This document shows positions 38,309-52,060 of a DNA stretch of 64,000 bases, in pieces (position 1 is the first letter of the stretch; every line of letters begins with the position of its first letter). The position numbers were made by a program, and so were the translations under genes. Under the pieces are notes generated by a model. It made no database searches and was not told the origin of the DNA. It was given only the letters and a program-made list of their open reading frames with translations. This stretch comes from Stichopus chloronotus (Eukaryota; Echinodermata; Holothuroidea; Aspidochirotida; Stichopodidae), in contig SFZH01000008.1 in the NCBI GenBank assembly GCA_021234535.1, positions 620,001 to 684,000 of the forward strand, given 5' to 3'.

Positions 38309-41289
38309 TTCACAAGTAGGCCGATCAAAAGTGCATCCACACAATGTATGGTGCATTCAAAAATACAAAAAGTGCATTTTAATTGATTAGAGATCGATTT
38401 TGTAGGTGAAACAGTTTGTGAATGACTTCAAACGGTAGAGTCCTTAAGATGATGTCCAATTTCATTGTTTAATGAAGGGCGCGGTGTGAAATCATATTAT
38501 TTGATTGTGTAATGATGAGTCAGGCAGTCTTAGGGGAGAATCTTGTAACTATGATCTTAAATTATTTTGGGAGGTTCATCAGGAATGTTTCATTTAACGT
38601 TTTGCTTTCAATGTAGATTTGGTTAAGTAATGACCACGGGGAAATTTTCTAATACACTGACTTTATTTTTATTACGCTATGCACTGTAGGCGATAAAGTT
38701 CAGTGTAACAGCTAACAGTGCTAATGATCTAAAATTTAAGTAATTTATGTAAACACTAAAATTGTTACTTTCCGTAGAGATGAAATTACAAATAAATCTA
38801 CATTCACTTTGGTGATGGGACTGTACGACTGTTGCCAGAAGTCTTTGATGACTATTTTTACATATCTCGGTGTTAAACATCTGAGTATAATAATGTTACC
38901 AAAGGAAGTAATTATATCAACCGAGGGATAAATTACTTACCCATGAGCAAACCCCAATGTGATCTTATATTACCACAAGACTTGCAAATAGCAATTGTTC
39001 TCCATGCTGTACTTTCTGACCTGTTATGTGGCTGTGAAATTTGCAGGGAGTGTCCCCCCCCCCATACACCCCATTTGTCACAGTGCAAGGGGCAAAATCG
39101 AGTCGTCGTCCATATTTTTGACTACCGTACTGCAGGGGGGGGGGGATATAGGGGAGGGGTGTTGCCCTACCAAGACTTAGCCAGAATATCAAATCGGTCA
39201 GTCCACAGATGGGCCTAGGAGGCATGAGGAGAAGTCTAAGGGATGGGGGAACCCATTCTCTTGCCTGAAAAGGATCATGTAAGTTTGTCCTGCTTAATCG
39301 CCTAGTCATGGTGCAAATTGACTTTCTTTGATACCTGCAACCATGAACCTAAAATAAAGTTAAAAATTATTGACTATCAAAGCGGAGCGCCACCGTAGGT
39401 TGGAGAACAAGAAAAGTTTTGGCTTTTCAAACCCTCCAGATGACCGGTAACTGCATTTCCCAGGTGTTCCAAGCTGCATACACCCAGCATTGAAATAGGG
39501 ATCTCATGTCTGCAATTTCTCAATTAGGCCTAATGAGATAAAAAAAATAAATGTATGAAAAAAAGGTAAGGCATATCAGATGGGTTGAAATGATACAAGA
39601 ATCACAATGAATTATTCATCCTGTTTCTTTTATTACATTATCTAACATTATCTAATGCAACAAGTCGATGGAGAACCCGACTGGAAAGTTTTAGGGACTC
39701 GCGACTGGGCAAAACATGAACTTGTTCCATGCACCCGTGGTGAAACATTTCCAACATGTAAAAAAAGTGAACTTATGACGTACTTTTAAGTAGTAGACAT
39801 ACCTTAAGTAGTAAAATTGACGTACTTCTAAACAGTATTATAACTATTGGCAATAGATTAAGCTGGCATTGACAACCAATACTATTTTTTTTTTATTCAT
39901 CGTAAGGATTGAAAAACCATAGGAACATTGTCTCTGGAATCCAGTGTCATGATTAATATGGAAGGTTTAAATTGACACTGAGTTTGGGGAGACAAATTGC
40001 CCATGCGTCCTGTGTGAAATAAATATGCGTATATTTAAGTAACAAGCTCATGTATAGGCCATTCGAAACCTAGAATCAACGATTTCACACCCTTATCAAC
40101 ACCTTGTTTTAATTGCCAGTGTGTCATATGACTTAGTATTCAAGGCCTTCCAGTTCTCCTCAACTCTGTGAAATTATCATCCCTCCCTCCTCTCTTCGTT
40201 TTTTTTCTTCTTGCTCTCCTTTATTTTTTAACATCATCCATCGCGTTCCCAAAATTTATGTGGGGAAACTCTCCCCCCCCCCCCCCCGCAACACCACTAC
40301 ACAGTGCCATTGTTAAAAGGGTAAATGACAAAATTGTGAACATCAAACAGTATTACAAAATAACACCAAGGTAAATGTATCTGGCCCTGTGGCCTCCCTC
40401 CCGTATCCCTTTGGCCTTTGACACCTCTCCTGGAAGTTTAGCAGGCTTTCCCATGTTCTGTCACTATGTGTAAATCGTCCGTATGTAGGCCAAAATTGTG
40501 ATCACAGTACCAGGGAGTCCCTGATCGTCACACTAAAGTGATATCCACAGTTTATCCGTTAATCACACGATAAAAAGATCTGCCTTACGTCATCTGCCTG
40601 GGGGTAATTACGTAATATCGTTGTTTCGCAAAACTACTACCAGATTGTACTTTTATACCTGCAACATTTACAATCGTCACGTTCCCTTCCACGTTCAAAC
40701 TGTATAGGTCTGTCTCATACAGTGTCCAGTGGTCTCATTCGATGATCGAACTGGCCAGCTCAACTCACCCAGGCTTAAGTGAAGAATCCTAAGGAACAGT
40801 CCTGCTTACATCATTATCACTGTAGTCTTCGTTTTGCTTGGCTTGTCGCTCGTTTCCACTGGTCTCAAGAGTTGCAGTTCACTCGACGTGCAGGAGGCAT
40901 TGACAGACATCTAAAATGGATCATACAACAACAAGTAATCTAAACTAAATTACATTTGGCTAACACAAACTATAGCCAGTGCCAATTTGACTTTGAGGCT
41001 CTTTTGTAACTTGCAAGTACTTGTAAACGTTCACGAGTCATACCATCATAGTGTAGGCTAGACCTAATTAAGCAAGTTCATTGTATCCTACTGAAATCTG
41101 AAGTGAGTAAATCACTAAATGCATGCCAATGTACTGTGTTACTTACTAACGTTTGCAGGCAAGATAATTTCACTGTAGTGTAGGCTATAGCCAAACTGTA
41201 AGTTAGTAGTAATGTAGTGACCTAATGAAATTATCTATAGTTAGCTACATAGATGTGACAAATTAAGTCTTTGATAGTGTCAAAAAGCA
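38309..41289. other. Intergenic, G/C-run-rich repeats, no gene recognised
   Basis: Contains a C-run at 39054-39062, a G-run at 39135-39145 and a C-run at 40273-40287. Frames around 38943-39309 on both strands are driven by these runs. An ATG in a good context at 40916 (CTAAAATGG), with a GT 19 bases later, could be a tiny 5' exon for the C1orf50-like gene, but its donor (AA|GTAATC) is weak. Confidence 0.4.
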
Positions 41290-41394
41290 TTATTCTCTGA
41301 ATTGGATGTCTTCACTGTCTGACTTCGAGGGCCTGCTGAAGCTTGGCGCTCTTTTCAGAGTCTTGTTGTCAATGCTCAGTACCTGTTTGTTCCA
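41290..41394 (-). CDS. Probable terminal coding exon of an unidentified gene (partial, 34 codons plus stop)
   Basis: On the - strand a strong acceptor (CTTTTTTTTAG, with AG at 41395-41396) opens a frame of 34 residues ending in TAA at 41290-41292. The peptide starts WNKQVLSIDNKTLKRAPSF. The rest (SRPSKSDSEDIQFRE) is hydrophilic, with a basic/Ser-rich stretch followed by an acidic SDSED, typical of a cytoplasmic C-terminal tail. The codons are more GC-rich than the flanking DNA. I do not recognise the family. The phase assumes the acceptor at 41395-41396. Upstream exons should lie at higher coordinates, but none was found before the LINE fragment or the C1orf50-like gene. It could still be a chance frame. 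Confidence 0.4.
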   Translation of the reverse strand, partial: WNKQVLSIDNKTLKRAPSFSRPSKSDSEDIQFRE

Positions 41395-41574
41395 CTAAAA
41401 AAAAGAGCTAAGTATAGTAACAGGCCAGTTTGGATGACCAGATAAGTTCTTCGGGCAGCTAGGAGAAAGCATAAATGTTGGCATTGCCGTAAGGTCAGTA
41501 ATTGTGCTTGTGATTTTTAACTTTTCCAAAGGCAGGAACTGTCAGTTAAAGTCTTGATATCAGATACCTAGGCA

Positions 41575-42038
41575 AACTTTGAGAGGCAATTGGCAACTTG
41601 GCAAGGGAGGTTAAAGTTAATCAAAAATCTTTTCATGCTTACGTGAGGTCAAAGCAGACAGTGAAAGATAAATGATGCACTGTTGGTGCTCTTCTTTGTG
41701 ATGACAGCACTCTAGTCACTGTAGCAGTGATCAGGGTATGGCCGACATGTTCAATGATTTTTTTGTCTCAGTTTTCACCAAGGTACTTCTGTTGTGGATT
41801 TTCGTTCATTTGTTGATTGTCCGTTCACTTTTCATGACAATTTCCTGTCATATGACTTGGTTGCCAAAAATTAAGGGGAATTATTAAGGGGCTTAAGTGC
41901 TTGTTAGTCTGCAGGACCTGATGGGATTCATCCAGCCATTCTCTTGGAGTCTTCTGAAATTTTGTTTGTTCCTCTTCAAACTGTTTTTCAGACATGCCGG
42001 GATGTCGGCTTTGTTCCATCAGGTTGGAAACTACTGTA
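41575..42038 (+). mobile_element. Decayed non-LTR retrotransposon (LINE) reverse transcriptase, 5' part
   Basis: Frameshifted + strand segments resemble the region upstream of, and the first motifs of, a LINE reverse transcriptase. A FERQLA..AREVK-like linker is near 41580. MFNDFFVSVFTK lies at 41747-41782. SAGPDGIHPAIL begins at 41909, and DVGFVPSGWK ends at about 42030. This order and spacing are characteristic of CR1/jockey-type LINEs, although the exact clade is not resolved. Stops and frameshifts show that it is inactive. The fragment is cut by the TIR element at 42039-42494 and resumes at 42495. Confidence 0.8.
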
Positions 42039-42494
42039 CAGACCTGCCAACCTGTTGGGAGATTCACATTTTTCAAAGCCAAAAAATTGGTTAAAAAAAT
42101 TTGGAGAATGGTAATTTTCCACAGAAAATAGTGCCACTGAGAGAATTATCACACACATTCATAGTACAAGTTGCCCATGAACAGTAGGCTTAGGTCTGTT
42201 TCCACATAAATCGCAGCTTACTTACAAAGCAACCTGCTATTGGTGTAATTAGTGCTAATCTACCATATGACAGTTGAAAATTTTGAAAACAACAATCTGA
42301 TTTCAATGCACTGACAGTAACATTTATTTATGGCCAGTTACTCAAATAAGCCTCGTGCTACCTGTTTTGGCTATTTTCAGAAATGTCACAAATGAACTTA
42401 AAAAACTGGGAGATGGGATTTGAAACCGGGAGGGTGGGATATCTGAACAAAAACCAGAAATCTCTTAGTATAACTGGGAGGGTTGACAGGTCTG
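42039..42494. mobile_element. Non-autonomous TIR DNA element inserted into the LINE fragment
   Basis: The left end CAGACCTGCCAACC (42039-42052) and the right end GGTTGACAGGTCTG (42481-42494) are inverted repeats with one mismatch. The right subterminal part has repeated CCGGGAGGGTGGGAT and CTGGGAGGGTTGAC motifs. Six bases, GAAACT, occur just left (42027-42032) and at the right junction (42494-42499), consistent with a target duplication but overlapping the element edge. Removing the insert rejoins the LINE reading (GWK then LANVTPIP). No transposase is encoded. The superfamily is uncertain; hAT-like is possible. Confidence 0.8.
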
Positions 42495-42545
42495 AAACTG
42501 GCTAATGTTACTCCAATTCCTTATTACTTGCCAAAGGCAGATGGA
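42495..42545 (+). mobile_element. LINE reverse transcriptase fragment, continuation
   Basis: Directly after the TIR insert the reading LANVTPIPYYLPKAD continues the LINE motif interrupted at 42030 (in intact LINEs, GWK is followed by A(N/I)VTPI(F/P)K). The recognisable LINE sequence then ends and a GT-rich tract follows (about 42573-42604). Confidence 0.7.
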
Positions 42546-42618
42546 ATCTATGCGATAACCATGTCTTGCATGGGTGTGTGTGCGTGTATGTGTGTGTGTG
42601 TTTGTGATGCTGCTTGTA

Positions 42619-43040
42619 AACATGATATCTCCAGAAGGGTAAGCTTGACTGATGTCATACTTCCCTACTGTATAGGTTAGCCATTTTAAGTAAATGAACT
42701 CTATTGTTTTGGTGGACGTCAAAGGTCAGTTTGGGGTCACCAGAGGTCAGACTGCAAAATCCCTGTAGACACAATATCCTCAGAAGGTTTTTGTGTGGGT
42801 TGGTTTTACTAAGTAGACGATCCCTATTGGTTTCCATGGATATCAAAAGTCATTTGAGATCACCAGAGGTCAGACGGGGAAAACATTCTAAACACAGTAT
42901 CTCAAGCAGGGTAAACCTGACTGGTCTCATATTTAGTGTGTGGGTTAGCAATACTAAGGAAATGATCGCTCTTAATTTTGGTGGATGTCAAAGGTCATTT
43001 GAAGTCCCCAGAGATCATAGTGTAAAGACCTTGTAAACAC
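42619..43040. repeat. Three-copy tandem repeat, about 125-145 bp units, GTCAAAGGTCA-bearing
   Basis: Each unit runs: ATATC-TC(A/C)AGAAGGGT, then a GGTTAGCCATACTAAG-like block, then a TGG(A)TGTCAAAGGTCA-like block, then CACCAGAGGTCAGAC. The GTCAAAGGTCA-type blocks start near 42718, 42842 and 42987. Units are diverged by point changes and small indels. The style is shared with the repeat at 905-1660, but I could not show that they are the same family. Confidence 0.8.
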
Positions 43041-43960
43041 TACAGTAAAACCCTGTTTCTCTGCTTAGCTACTCAAATTTTGGTGCTACGCTTTAGGCAA
43101 GTGAACCAGCCACTTACTGTGGACACAAGTTCACACCAGGATCCATGTGGGAGTCTAGGGCAATGCCTTGATGTTGGTCCAAGAAGCACCCCTAGGAACC
43201 CTCTATATCTTGTACTGTATAAAGCATTGTTAAAGGAAACTCAGAGAGTCTTCAACTGTCACAGTAATTCAAAAGGCCATTTCTCCCATGCACATACTCC
43301 ATTTTTTTGAAGTTTTGACCACCAGTTTTAAAGGTGTTAACTGATTGCTAATGCTGGGTGGGAAGTCTCAGGTGGTCCACCTGGAGCCTCCTGCTGTAGC
43401 TATGTAAGCTTCACAATAATGAATGATGAGATAAAGCTGCATGTGCATTCTTTTTTGTCTGGTTGCAATTATATGACTTTCATTCTCTTGGCCTCACCTT
43501 TTTGTGTATGTATGTCATAGCATAGGACTTTGCTGGTTCTCCATCCCATAATTTTGGAAGTTTACCATAACAATGTATGTACAGTATATATGTCAGAAGC
43601 AATTTGGATGTGACTTAAGAATTTGTACCAACTGAATGAGATTGCTCACTTGTAACTTCATTTTTCTTCGCTTATTGTTTTTTACAGGATTATGGGTCTA
43701 TCTGTACACCTAGAGATCGTTTATCACCAGCAACCCTGAATATGTTAACCAAGTTGAAAATTGCAAGGAGTGAAAACTTGTTAGAATACAGTAACTTGCA
43801 TGACCATGCACATCAGTTTAAAATACATTTTATTTACTGGTAGCTTTCTAGCCAGTAGAATGCCATCAATGTGTAGCCTATTGTCCTATTTTTCCTCAGT
43901 CAGTCTTCTCAATATATAGTATTTTCCATTCTGTTTATTTTGTTTGCCACCATTTTATAG
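43041..43960. other. Upstream flank or intron of the C1orf50-like gene
   Basis: No clear exon. A good acceptor-like TTGTTTTTTACAG at about 43674-43686 is followed by a frame of about 50 codons without an obvious donor. It does not supply the missing N-terminus in the right phase, so it is not called. The 76-codon frame at 43080-43310 has no domain. Confidence 0.4.
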
Positions 43961-44079
43961 CTGTATCCCTTGTGGAGTCTCAGTCTAGGCCCTCAGGAGT
44001 CCAACTAGTTAACACAGAGAGGACCAATAAGATGACGGATCCCATGGATTTAGTGGCATTGGCACATCAGGTTCAAAAG
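43961..44079 (+). CDS. C1orf50-like: C1orf50 homologue (DUF2452 family), first identified exon
   Basis: This exon encodes 39 residues, preceded by two bases that finish a split codon (phase 1 entry). It starts after CATTTTATAG and ends AAAAG|GTAACT. The peptide contains [20 protein letters not shown], which aligns with the DP(L/V)DLV.(L/M)A.Q(V/I)QKADEF segment that opens the conserved part of human C1orf50 as I recall it. The family is a small, widely conserved eukaryotic protein of about 200 residues with no well-established molecular function. The initiating exon is missing from this call; about 15-25 N-terminal residues are expected from comparison with the roughly 199-residue human protein. 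Confidence 0.9.
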
Positions 44080-47070
<2,991 letters not shown>

Positions 47071-47280
47071 GAGTGGGGCAGCAGTTGCCCTCACAAATTC
47101 CTCGGTGCCTACAGACTAGAACATGACATGACATGGACACTTGCAAAGGACTTTGAGAAGAGAGGTGAAGAATACAAAATTGTGAATCAGTTGCTGAGCA
47201 AGCATGCCAGTCTAGAATACTTCCCAGGAATGGTAGAAGAGGGGATAATTCCTGACAAACCAAGAAATGAAGATAAGTGA
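47071..47280 (+). CDS. C1orf50-like: C1orf50 homologue (DUF2452 family), last exon
   Basis: 69 codons plus TGA at 47278-47280. It opens with EWGSSCPHKFLGAYRLEHDM, which aligns with the conserved EWG.SCPH.FLGAY.L.HD block of the family. It continues with TWTLAKDFEKR and a less conserved, charged C-terminal tail (ending PRNEDK). The visible protein totals 181 residues over three exons. The + strand exon order, phases and homology agree, so the gene model is firm except for its start. Overlapping - strand frames (46906-47384) are shadows of this gene. Confidence 0.95.
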   Translation, partial: EWGSSCPHKFLGAYRLEHDMTWTLAKDFEKRGEEYKIVNQLLSKHASLEYFPGMVEEGIIPDKPRNEDK

Positions 47281-48060
47281 GTGACAGACATTCCCTCTGG
47301 AATTTGTTGCCATCGCCATGGAAGACATGTCAAAAAGGAAAAGACAAACAGGACGGAGAGTGACCAGCAGGCCTTAGCCATCAATCATTGATATTATATA
47401 AGAGCAATTAAAAAGGATTGACAACATCTCTGTGAGGTATTTATAAGAATTTACTCAGGGACTATCACAAGAAGTAAGAGAGGGTAATTTCAGCACACAT
47501 AATTGTATTGGCTCGTCTACCATCTCACCTAAAGCTATTCTGTTCTGTGAAAATCATTAAATGTTGGATATTCTGACTGAAATATAAACAGAAGTTGTTG
47601 CCTCCTCTGATAAACTTGAACAAAGAATTTTTGTTGGATAAGAAGCTTAGAAAAATGAATACAGAACTTACAGTACCCACATGAAGAAGTTTGCACCACA
47701 GATTTAAACCATAAACCTATTTGTTGCTGTTGTTTGTGAAAAGTTTCTGATTGAGTAAACCTTGGCATTTTAGGCCATAATTGACAAGAAATGATGGGAC
47801 CAGTTCAACAACATCAACATTATATCACTTTCTTTCATGTCGTTTCTCTTTATTCTTCCCGTGGAAGTGATTTTCAAGGGACATTTCATTGTTTAGTTTT
47901 ATCGTGTGATAGTAAATGTTTTTATTAATTATAATTGTTTGTATTCACATAAAAAACCATAAATGTATGAAGAACAGATCAATGCCAGTTGATCTCATGG
48001 TGAATTATCTGAAGAACAACCTCTTCACATCAAAATAAATCTAACCATGTGTTATTCATG
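47281..48060 (+). other. Probable 3' UTR of the C1orf50-like gene
   Basis: No other coding signal was seen. AATAAA at 48034-48039 is the first canonical polyadenylation hexamer I noticed after the stop. Confidence 0.4.
48034..48039 (+). terminator. Candidate polyadenylation signal AATAAA for the C1orf50-like gene
   Basis: A canonical hexamer 754 bases downstream of the stop codon on the same strand. Another occurs near 49382, so the true 3' end is uncertain. Confidence 0.35.
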
Positions 48061-48420
48061 GGATCAGTTCCATCTGCAAGATTGGGGCCAAGTTAGGCCA
48101 TCATGAAAACATTTGTTTCAGCCAGGGTACAGGCATAGAAATGTATGTCCTGGCCAGGGTATGGGTATGGAAACATATGTTGGTGCAGGGGAGGGTATAT
48201 GAGAAATTATGTTGAGACCAAGGTAGGGTGAATGAAAACACTTTTTGTTATCTAGGATAGGCATAAATGGAAACATGTGCTGTGTCCAGCGTATGGTATA
48301 CAAGAACTTGTGCTGTAATAAGAGTAGTTCCTGAAAAAAACATATCCTGGGGGCCAGTTAAGCTCTTACAAGAACAAGTGTAGTGGGGTTCAGTGAAGGG
48401 TATGTGAGAACATACTCAAT
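48061..48420. repeat. Degenerate tandem repeat of about 45-60 bp
   Basis: Repeated versions of a GGCCAGGGTATGGGTATG(G)AAACATATGT pattern can be followed through 48120-48410: GCCAGGGTACAGGCATAG, GCCAGGGTATGGGTATGG, GCAGGGGAGGGTATATGAG, ACCAAGGTAGGGTGAATG, TCCAGCGTATGGTATAC and TTCAGTGAAGGGTATGTGAG. Units are strongly diverged and the period varies. It lies just after the candidate polyadenylation site of the C1orf50-like gene. Confidence 0.65.
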
Positions 48421-50859
48421 AGTTATCTCAGAGATCCTGCAGTATGTTTTTATTGGAGGGAAGTTTAAAGAAGGGAAGGAGTTGAAAATAGCATTCAGCA
48501 TGGACACACATCAACTAAGGTATGTCCCTGTATTTTAAATGTTTTTTGGCTCTGGCTAAGCTGACCAAAATATTTGGCCAGGCTTTTCAAATTTTCTTGA
48601 TGGGGAGGACCTCAAGTTAAATGCAGTTTATGCTTTTAGGATTCTACTTTCCATTCAGATTTCTGCTTGCAGCCAAAAATTGTTTTCAATTCATTTTGTT
48701 TGCAATCAATTGCAGCATTTTCTGTGGGATGACACAGCGTCCAAGGACGGTAGAGTGTTCCGTGTTTCTCACGCAGCGGACATGTCACATCCTCCACAGT
48801 TCATATTGTTGAACTGTGTATAAACACCATTGTCTGTCCTAGTTTGATCTACCCACAATGAATACAATTGCTGCACAGTGTGCGTGTGTATGAGCTGCAT
48901 GTGTACATTACAGGATTCTCCACATTATTTTTTTTTTCGAGTGTGCATCATTTGTAGGCAAAATTTAAAGCACCAGGAAATCCTGATCTTCCAGACAGAA
49001 GTTTGTTTTTTATGTGTATTTTGGAGGATATTGCTACATCATCCATTGTATTGGGTGGTTGTATTAGGTCAGTCTCAAAAGAAAAAACATGATGTTAATG
49101 AACATTACACTCTGAAATTCTGGCATGGCAATATTTAAACAAGGTCAATCTATCTTTTTAAACTTCATTGGTAATAGTGAAGAGATGAAGGAATTCTGGT
49201 TTTGCTGATCTATATTGTCGGATGTACTTCATTCCTTTCATCACTTGCTGACTTAAAGCTGGTTTGAAGCAAGCTTCTTGCCAAGTTACTCTGCGTGAGA
49301 ATCATGGTTTATTTCGGGGAAGAGCATAATTCTATTCTTTATCATAAATACCAAACTGAATTTGTTCAAAGAATGTATGTAATAAAGTAGGTATATCTGA
49401 AAGTGTTTAGTGATTGTGTTTTGTTTTCTTTTGTCTAAGTTCTTATCCTTATACTTATTGGTTGACAGGTTAAGTGGTTTGTTCACCCTTTGAGGTATTG
49501 TGAAGAGGTTTTTTTTTTATTAACGCATTGTTTTGTTTTTATAACGCATCTCCGCTGTCAGAAATTCTAGGTTTCACCTTTTGTAATAACTCAGTCCCTA
49601 GTTCTGTATTTTTTGTATACAGTGCTCTTCTCTTACGTTTCTTTTTTTTTTTTAAGGATCAACCTGGATCTGTGTTTGAATGGAACTGCTTACTTTGGAT
49701 CAAAGTGATTTAACCCGAAATGTGTCAGCTATCATAATTGTCTGGTCGCAAATACTTGTCCCTGAAATTGATAGTTTTTGAGTCTTTACCATAACATGAC
49801 TATATCTAGTACATGCACCCTATCAGGTTCCTAGGCTGGAGTGGGTGAGGGGGTTGTCTGTGGTGTCACTACTGGGGTGTACGGGGCACTTTTCCCCCTC
49901 GATGATAATTTGTCAAAATAATATGTCCTTGTCCCGTTTCTTGACATTTTTCGTAAAATAAAGAATTGTTAGACATTTCTCATGTATCATCTGTATTTTC
50001 ATTCACTATATTTCCCCATATTTTCATCTGTCACTGGGGCATGAAATATGTTTGAATCGCTTCCCACAGAATGTCTCCTCGATGCAGCAGAGGTAATTTT
50101 TTTTTTTTTATATTTTCTTTGTTAGTACAGTGAAGTGGGACCATGAGTGTCGTGGTGGCACAGAACCTTACTATAGGCTATTGTTACCTTCTATGCAGTA
50201 TATTCAATAGGATATTTATGCTCTCAGATCAAAACAAAGATGTTCTTTATTGAAGAATCATCGTCATTGGCCAACCGCTAACCTTCTTTCATAAACGATG
50301 GATTGATTGGTCCTCACATTCTGTGCCCTCGTCGTAGTGCAATAGAGCAGTTACAGAGATGTAATTTCATGCAAAACTAACACTGATAATATATCAAATA
50401 GCAAATTTGTGGCGTCCCGGGAGAGACCCGCATGGTGTGCCTCATGTTGTTCTTTGTTTCGTAACCGTCGTGTCAAGGACAATGGAAAATTTCATACATG
50501 TCCCGAGGGTTTACTTTGGAAACATGTATTGACTTCTGCAAAAATATTGATATCACGTACCGATGTAGAGACATAGTCCCCAGAAGCAGGGGGAGGCAGG
50601 GGGTCATGGTTCCCCAATTTTTTTAAAGTGGGCACTATTTGCCCCCCCCCCCCCCCATCTCCCAAACATTTTTGCAAAAACAAAACTATGCCCACTTAAA
50701 AATTTAAAAAAAAATTGAAAATTTCAACAATTTTATCTTCGGATTAATTCACTGCAACTTTTGTATTAAACTGAAAAACAAGTGAGTGCAGTTTTCTTGA
50801 ATATATGTAGCATTTTGACCAGTTTTTTGTGCAACTGCCACTCCCCTTTTACCACCACC
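48421..50859. other. Intergenic, nothing recognised
   Basis: No exon-like frame. T-runs lie near 48929, 49509, 49643 and 50098, and a C-run at 50642-50656. The 86-codon frame at 48878-49138 has no recognisable domain. Confidence 0.45.
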
Positions 50860-52060
50860 ATTAGCATGGTGAAGCCGATTTAGTTTTCCAGCACCTTCAG
50901 AGACTTTTGTACTGATGTACTGGATATGATCTTGCCATGAAACATATCTATCAAGAAAAATCCCCCAAACTTTTGTGATGGTAGAAATTTTAATAGTTTC
51001 CTCAAAAAGCTAAATTCAGTTGCCATTCCTTTCAAATGTTTTGGAAGGTGAATTGAATATAATAATTTTTTTACAGTTTTCTTAGCACTAGAGATAATTT
51101 GTTTGCACAAAACCAATTACGAATATTAATAAATTCATCCTGGATTGTGTTTAAGAGTACGGAACTGTCATGACTAGACAAATAGGGTATTATCATCAGC
51201 AGCATATGAAATAGTATGAAATGTACTTCCAGCATTAAGATTATTTACATGAATAATGAATAGAAGTTGGCCAAGTATTGACCCCCGGGGGACAACACAA
51301 GCAACAGGCTTAGTGTCAGAATTTACATTATTAATGAAGACGAACTGTTGCGTGTCAGCAAGATAACTCTTAAATCATTGCAAAGCAATGCTCCTGACCC
51401 CATATAGTGTTCTAATTTAGTAGGCAATATATCATGATTAAGAGTATCAAATGCCTTGGACAAAGCGAGGAATATCCCAGACGCATAATGGTTGTTCTCA
51501 AAAGAATAAGTTACCTGAATATTGAAATGTAAAATAGTACGTGCCGTGGAACAACCAGGTAGGGAAACAAACAGAGATGAGCCTTGTATTATTAACTAAT
51601 TCCTCATCACCGGATTTGTAGACCGGGACAACAAGAGCAATTTAAGTGAATTGGGGCTAATACCATGAATATAGGAGACTGATATTACAAAGATATGTGA
51701 AGGTAATACATAAAGAATGAGCAACATGCTTAAAGTGATATGCTGAAATGCCATCAAAGCCAACTGCAATATTCTTGAAAGATAAAATAGTTCTGAGGAC
51801 TTTATATTTTGGCACTGGTCTAATAACAAAAGATTCGGGAAAGAGAGTAGCTAGAAAGGTGTGAATAAACTTCACCAATGTTGGTAAAATAATCATTAAA
51901 AATGTTATTAACTTCTGCAGGATTGGAGATGATCACTCTATCGTGCTGAAATTGAACACAAGAGGAATTAGTACCTCCTAGACAAGACTTGATTGAAGGC
52001 CAGGTGCGTCTAGTGTTGTGGCTGGCATCACTGAAAAGATTAGTGTACTAGTAAAATGTC
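50860..52060 (-). pseudogene. Decayed LINE (non-LTR retrotransposon) reverse transcriptase
   Basis: Reading the - strand in changing frames gives LINE reverse-transcriptase motifs in the correct order: NIFNDYFTNIGE (51872-51907), IAVGFDGISAY (about 51743-51775), ALVVPVYKSGDE (51601-51638), CVVPRGSILGQLLF (about 51258-51298), the catalytic-core region SYAADDNTLF (51181-51211) and FLDRYVSWQDHIQYI (about 50920-50966). The distance from FNDYF to the ADD motif (about 700 bp) is normal for an intact domain. Frameshifts and stops between motifs show that it is dead. The residue before ADD is Ala rather than the usual Phe or Tyr. No endonuclease or tail was identified. It is a different copy from the + strand LINE at 41.6-42.5 kb. 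Confidence 0.9.

Noticed and set aside
43686..43850. Acceptor-like TTTTTTACAG followed by a frame of about 50 codons
   Set aside because: No matching donor, and the frame does not give the phase needed to join the 43961 exon.
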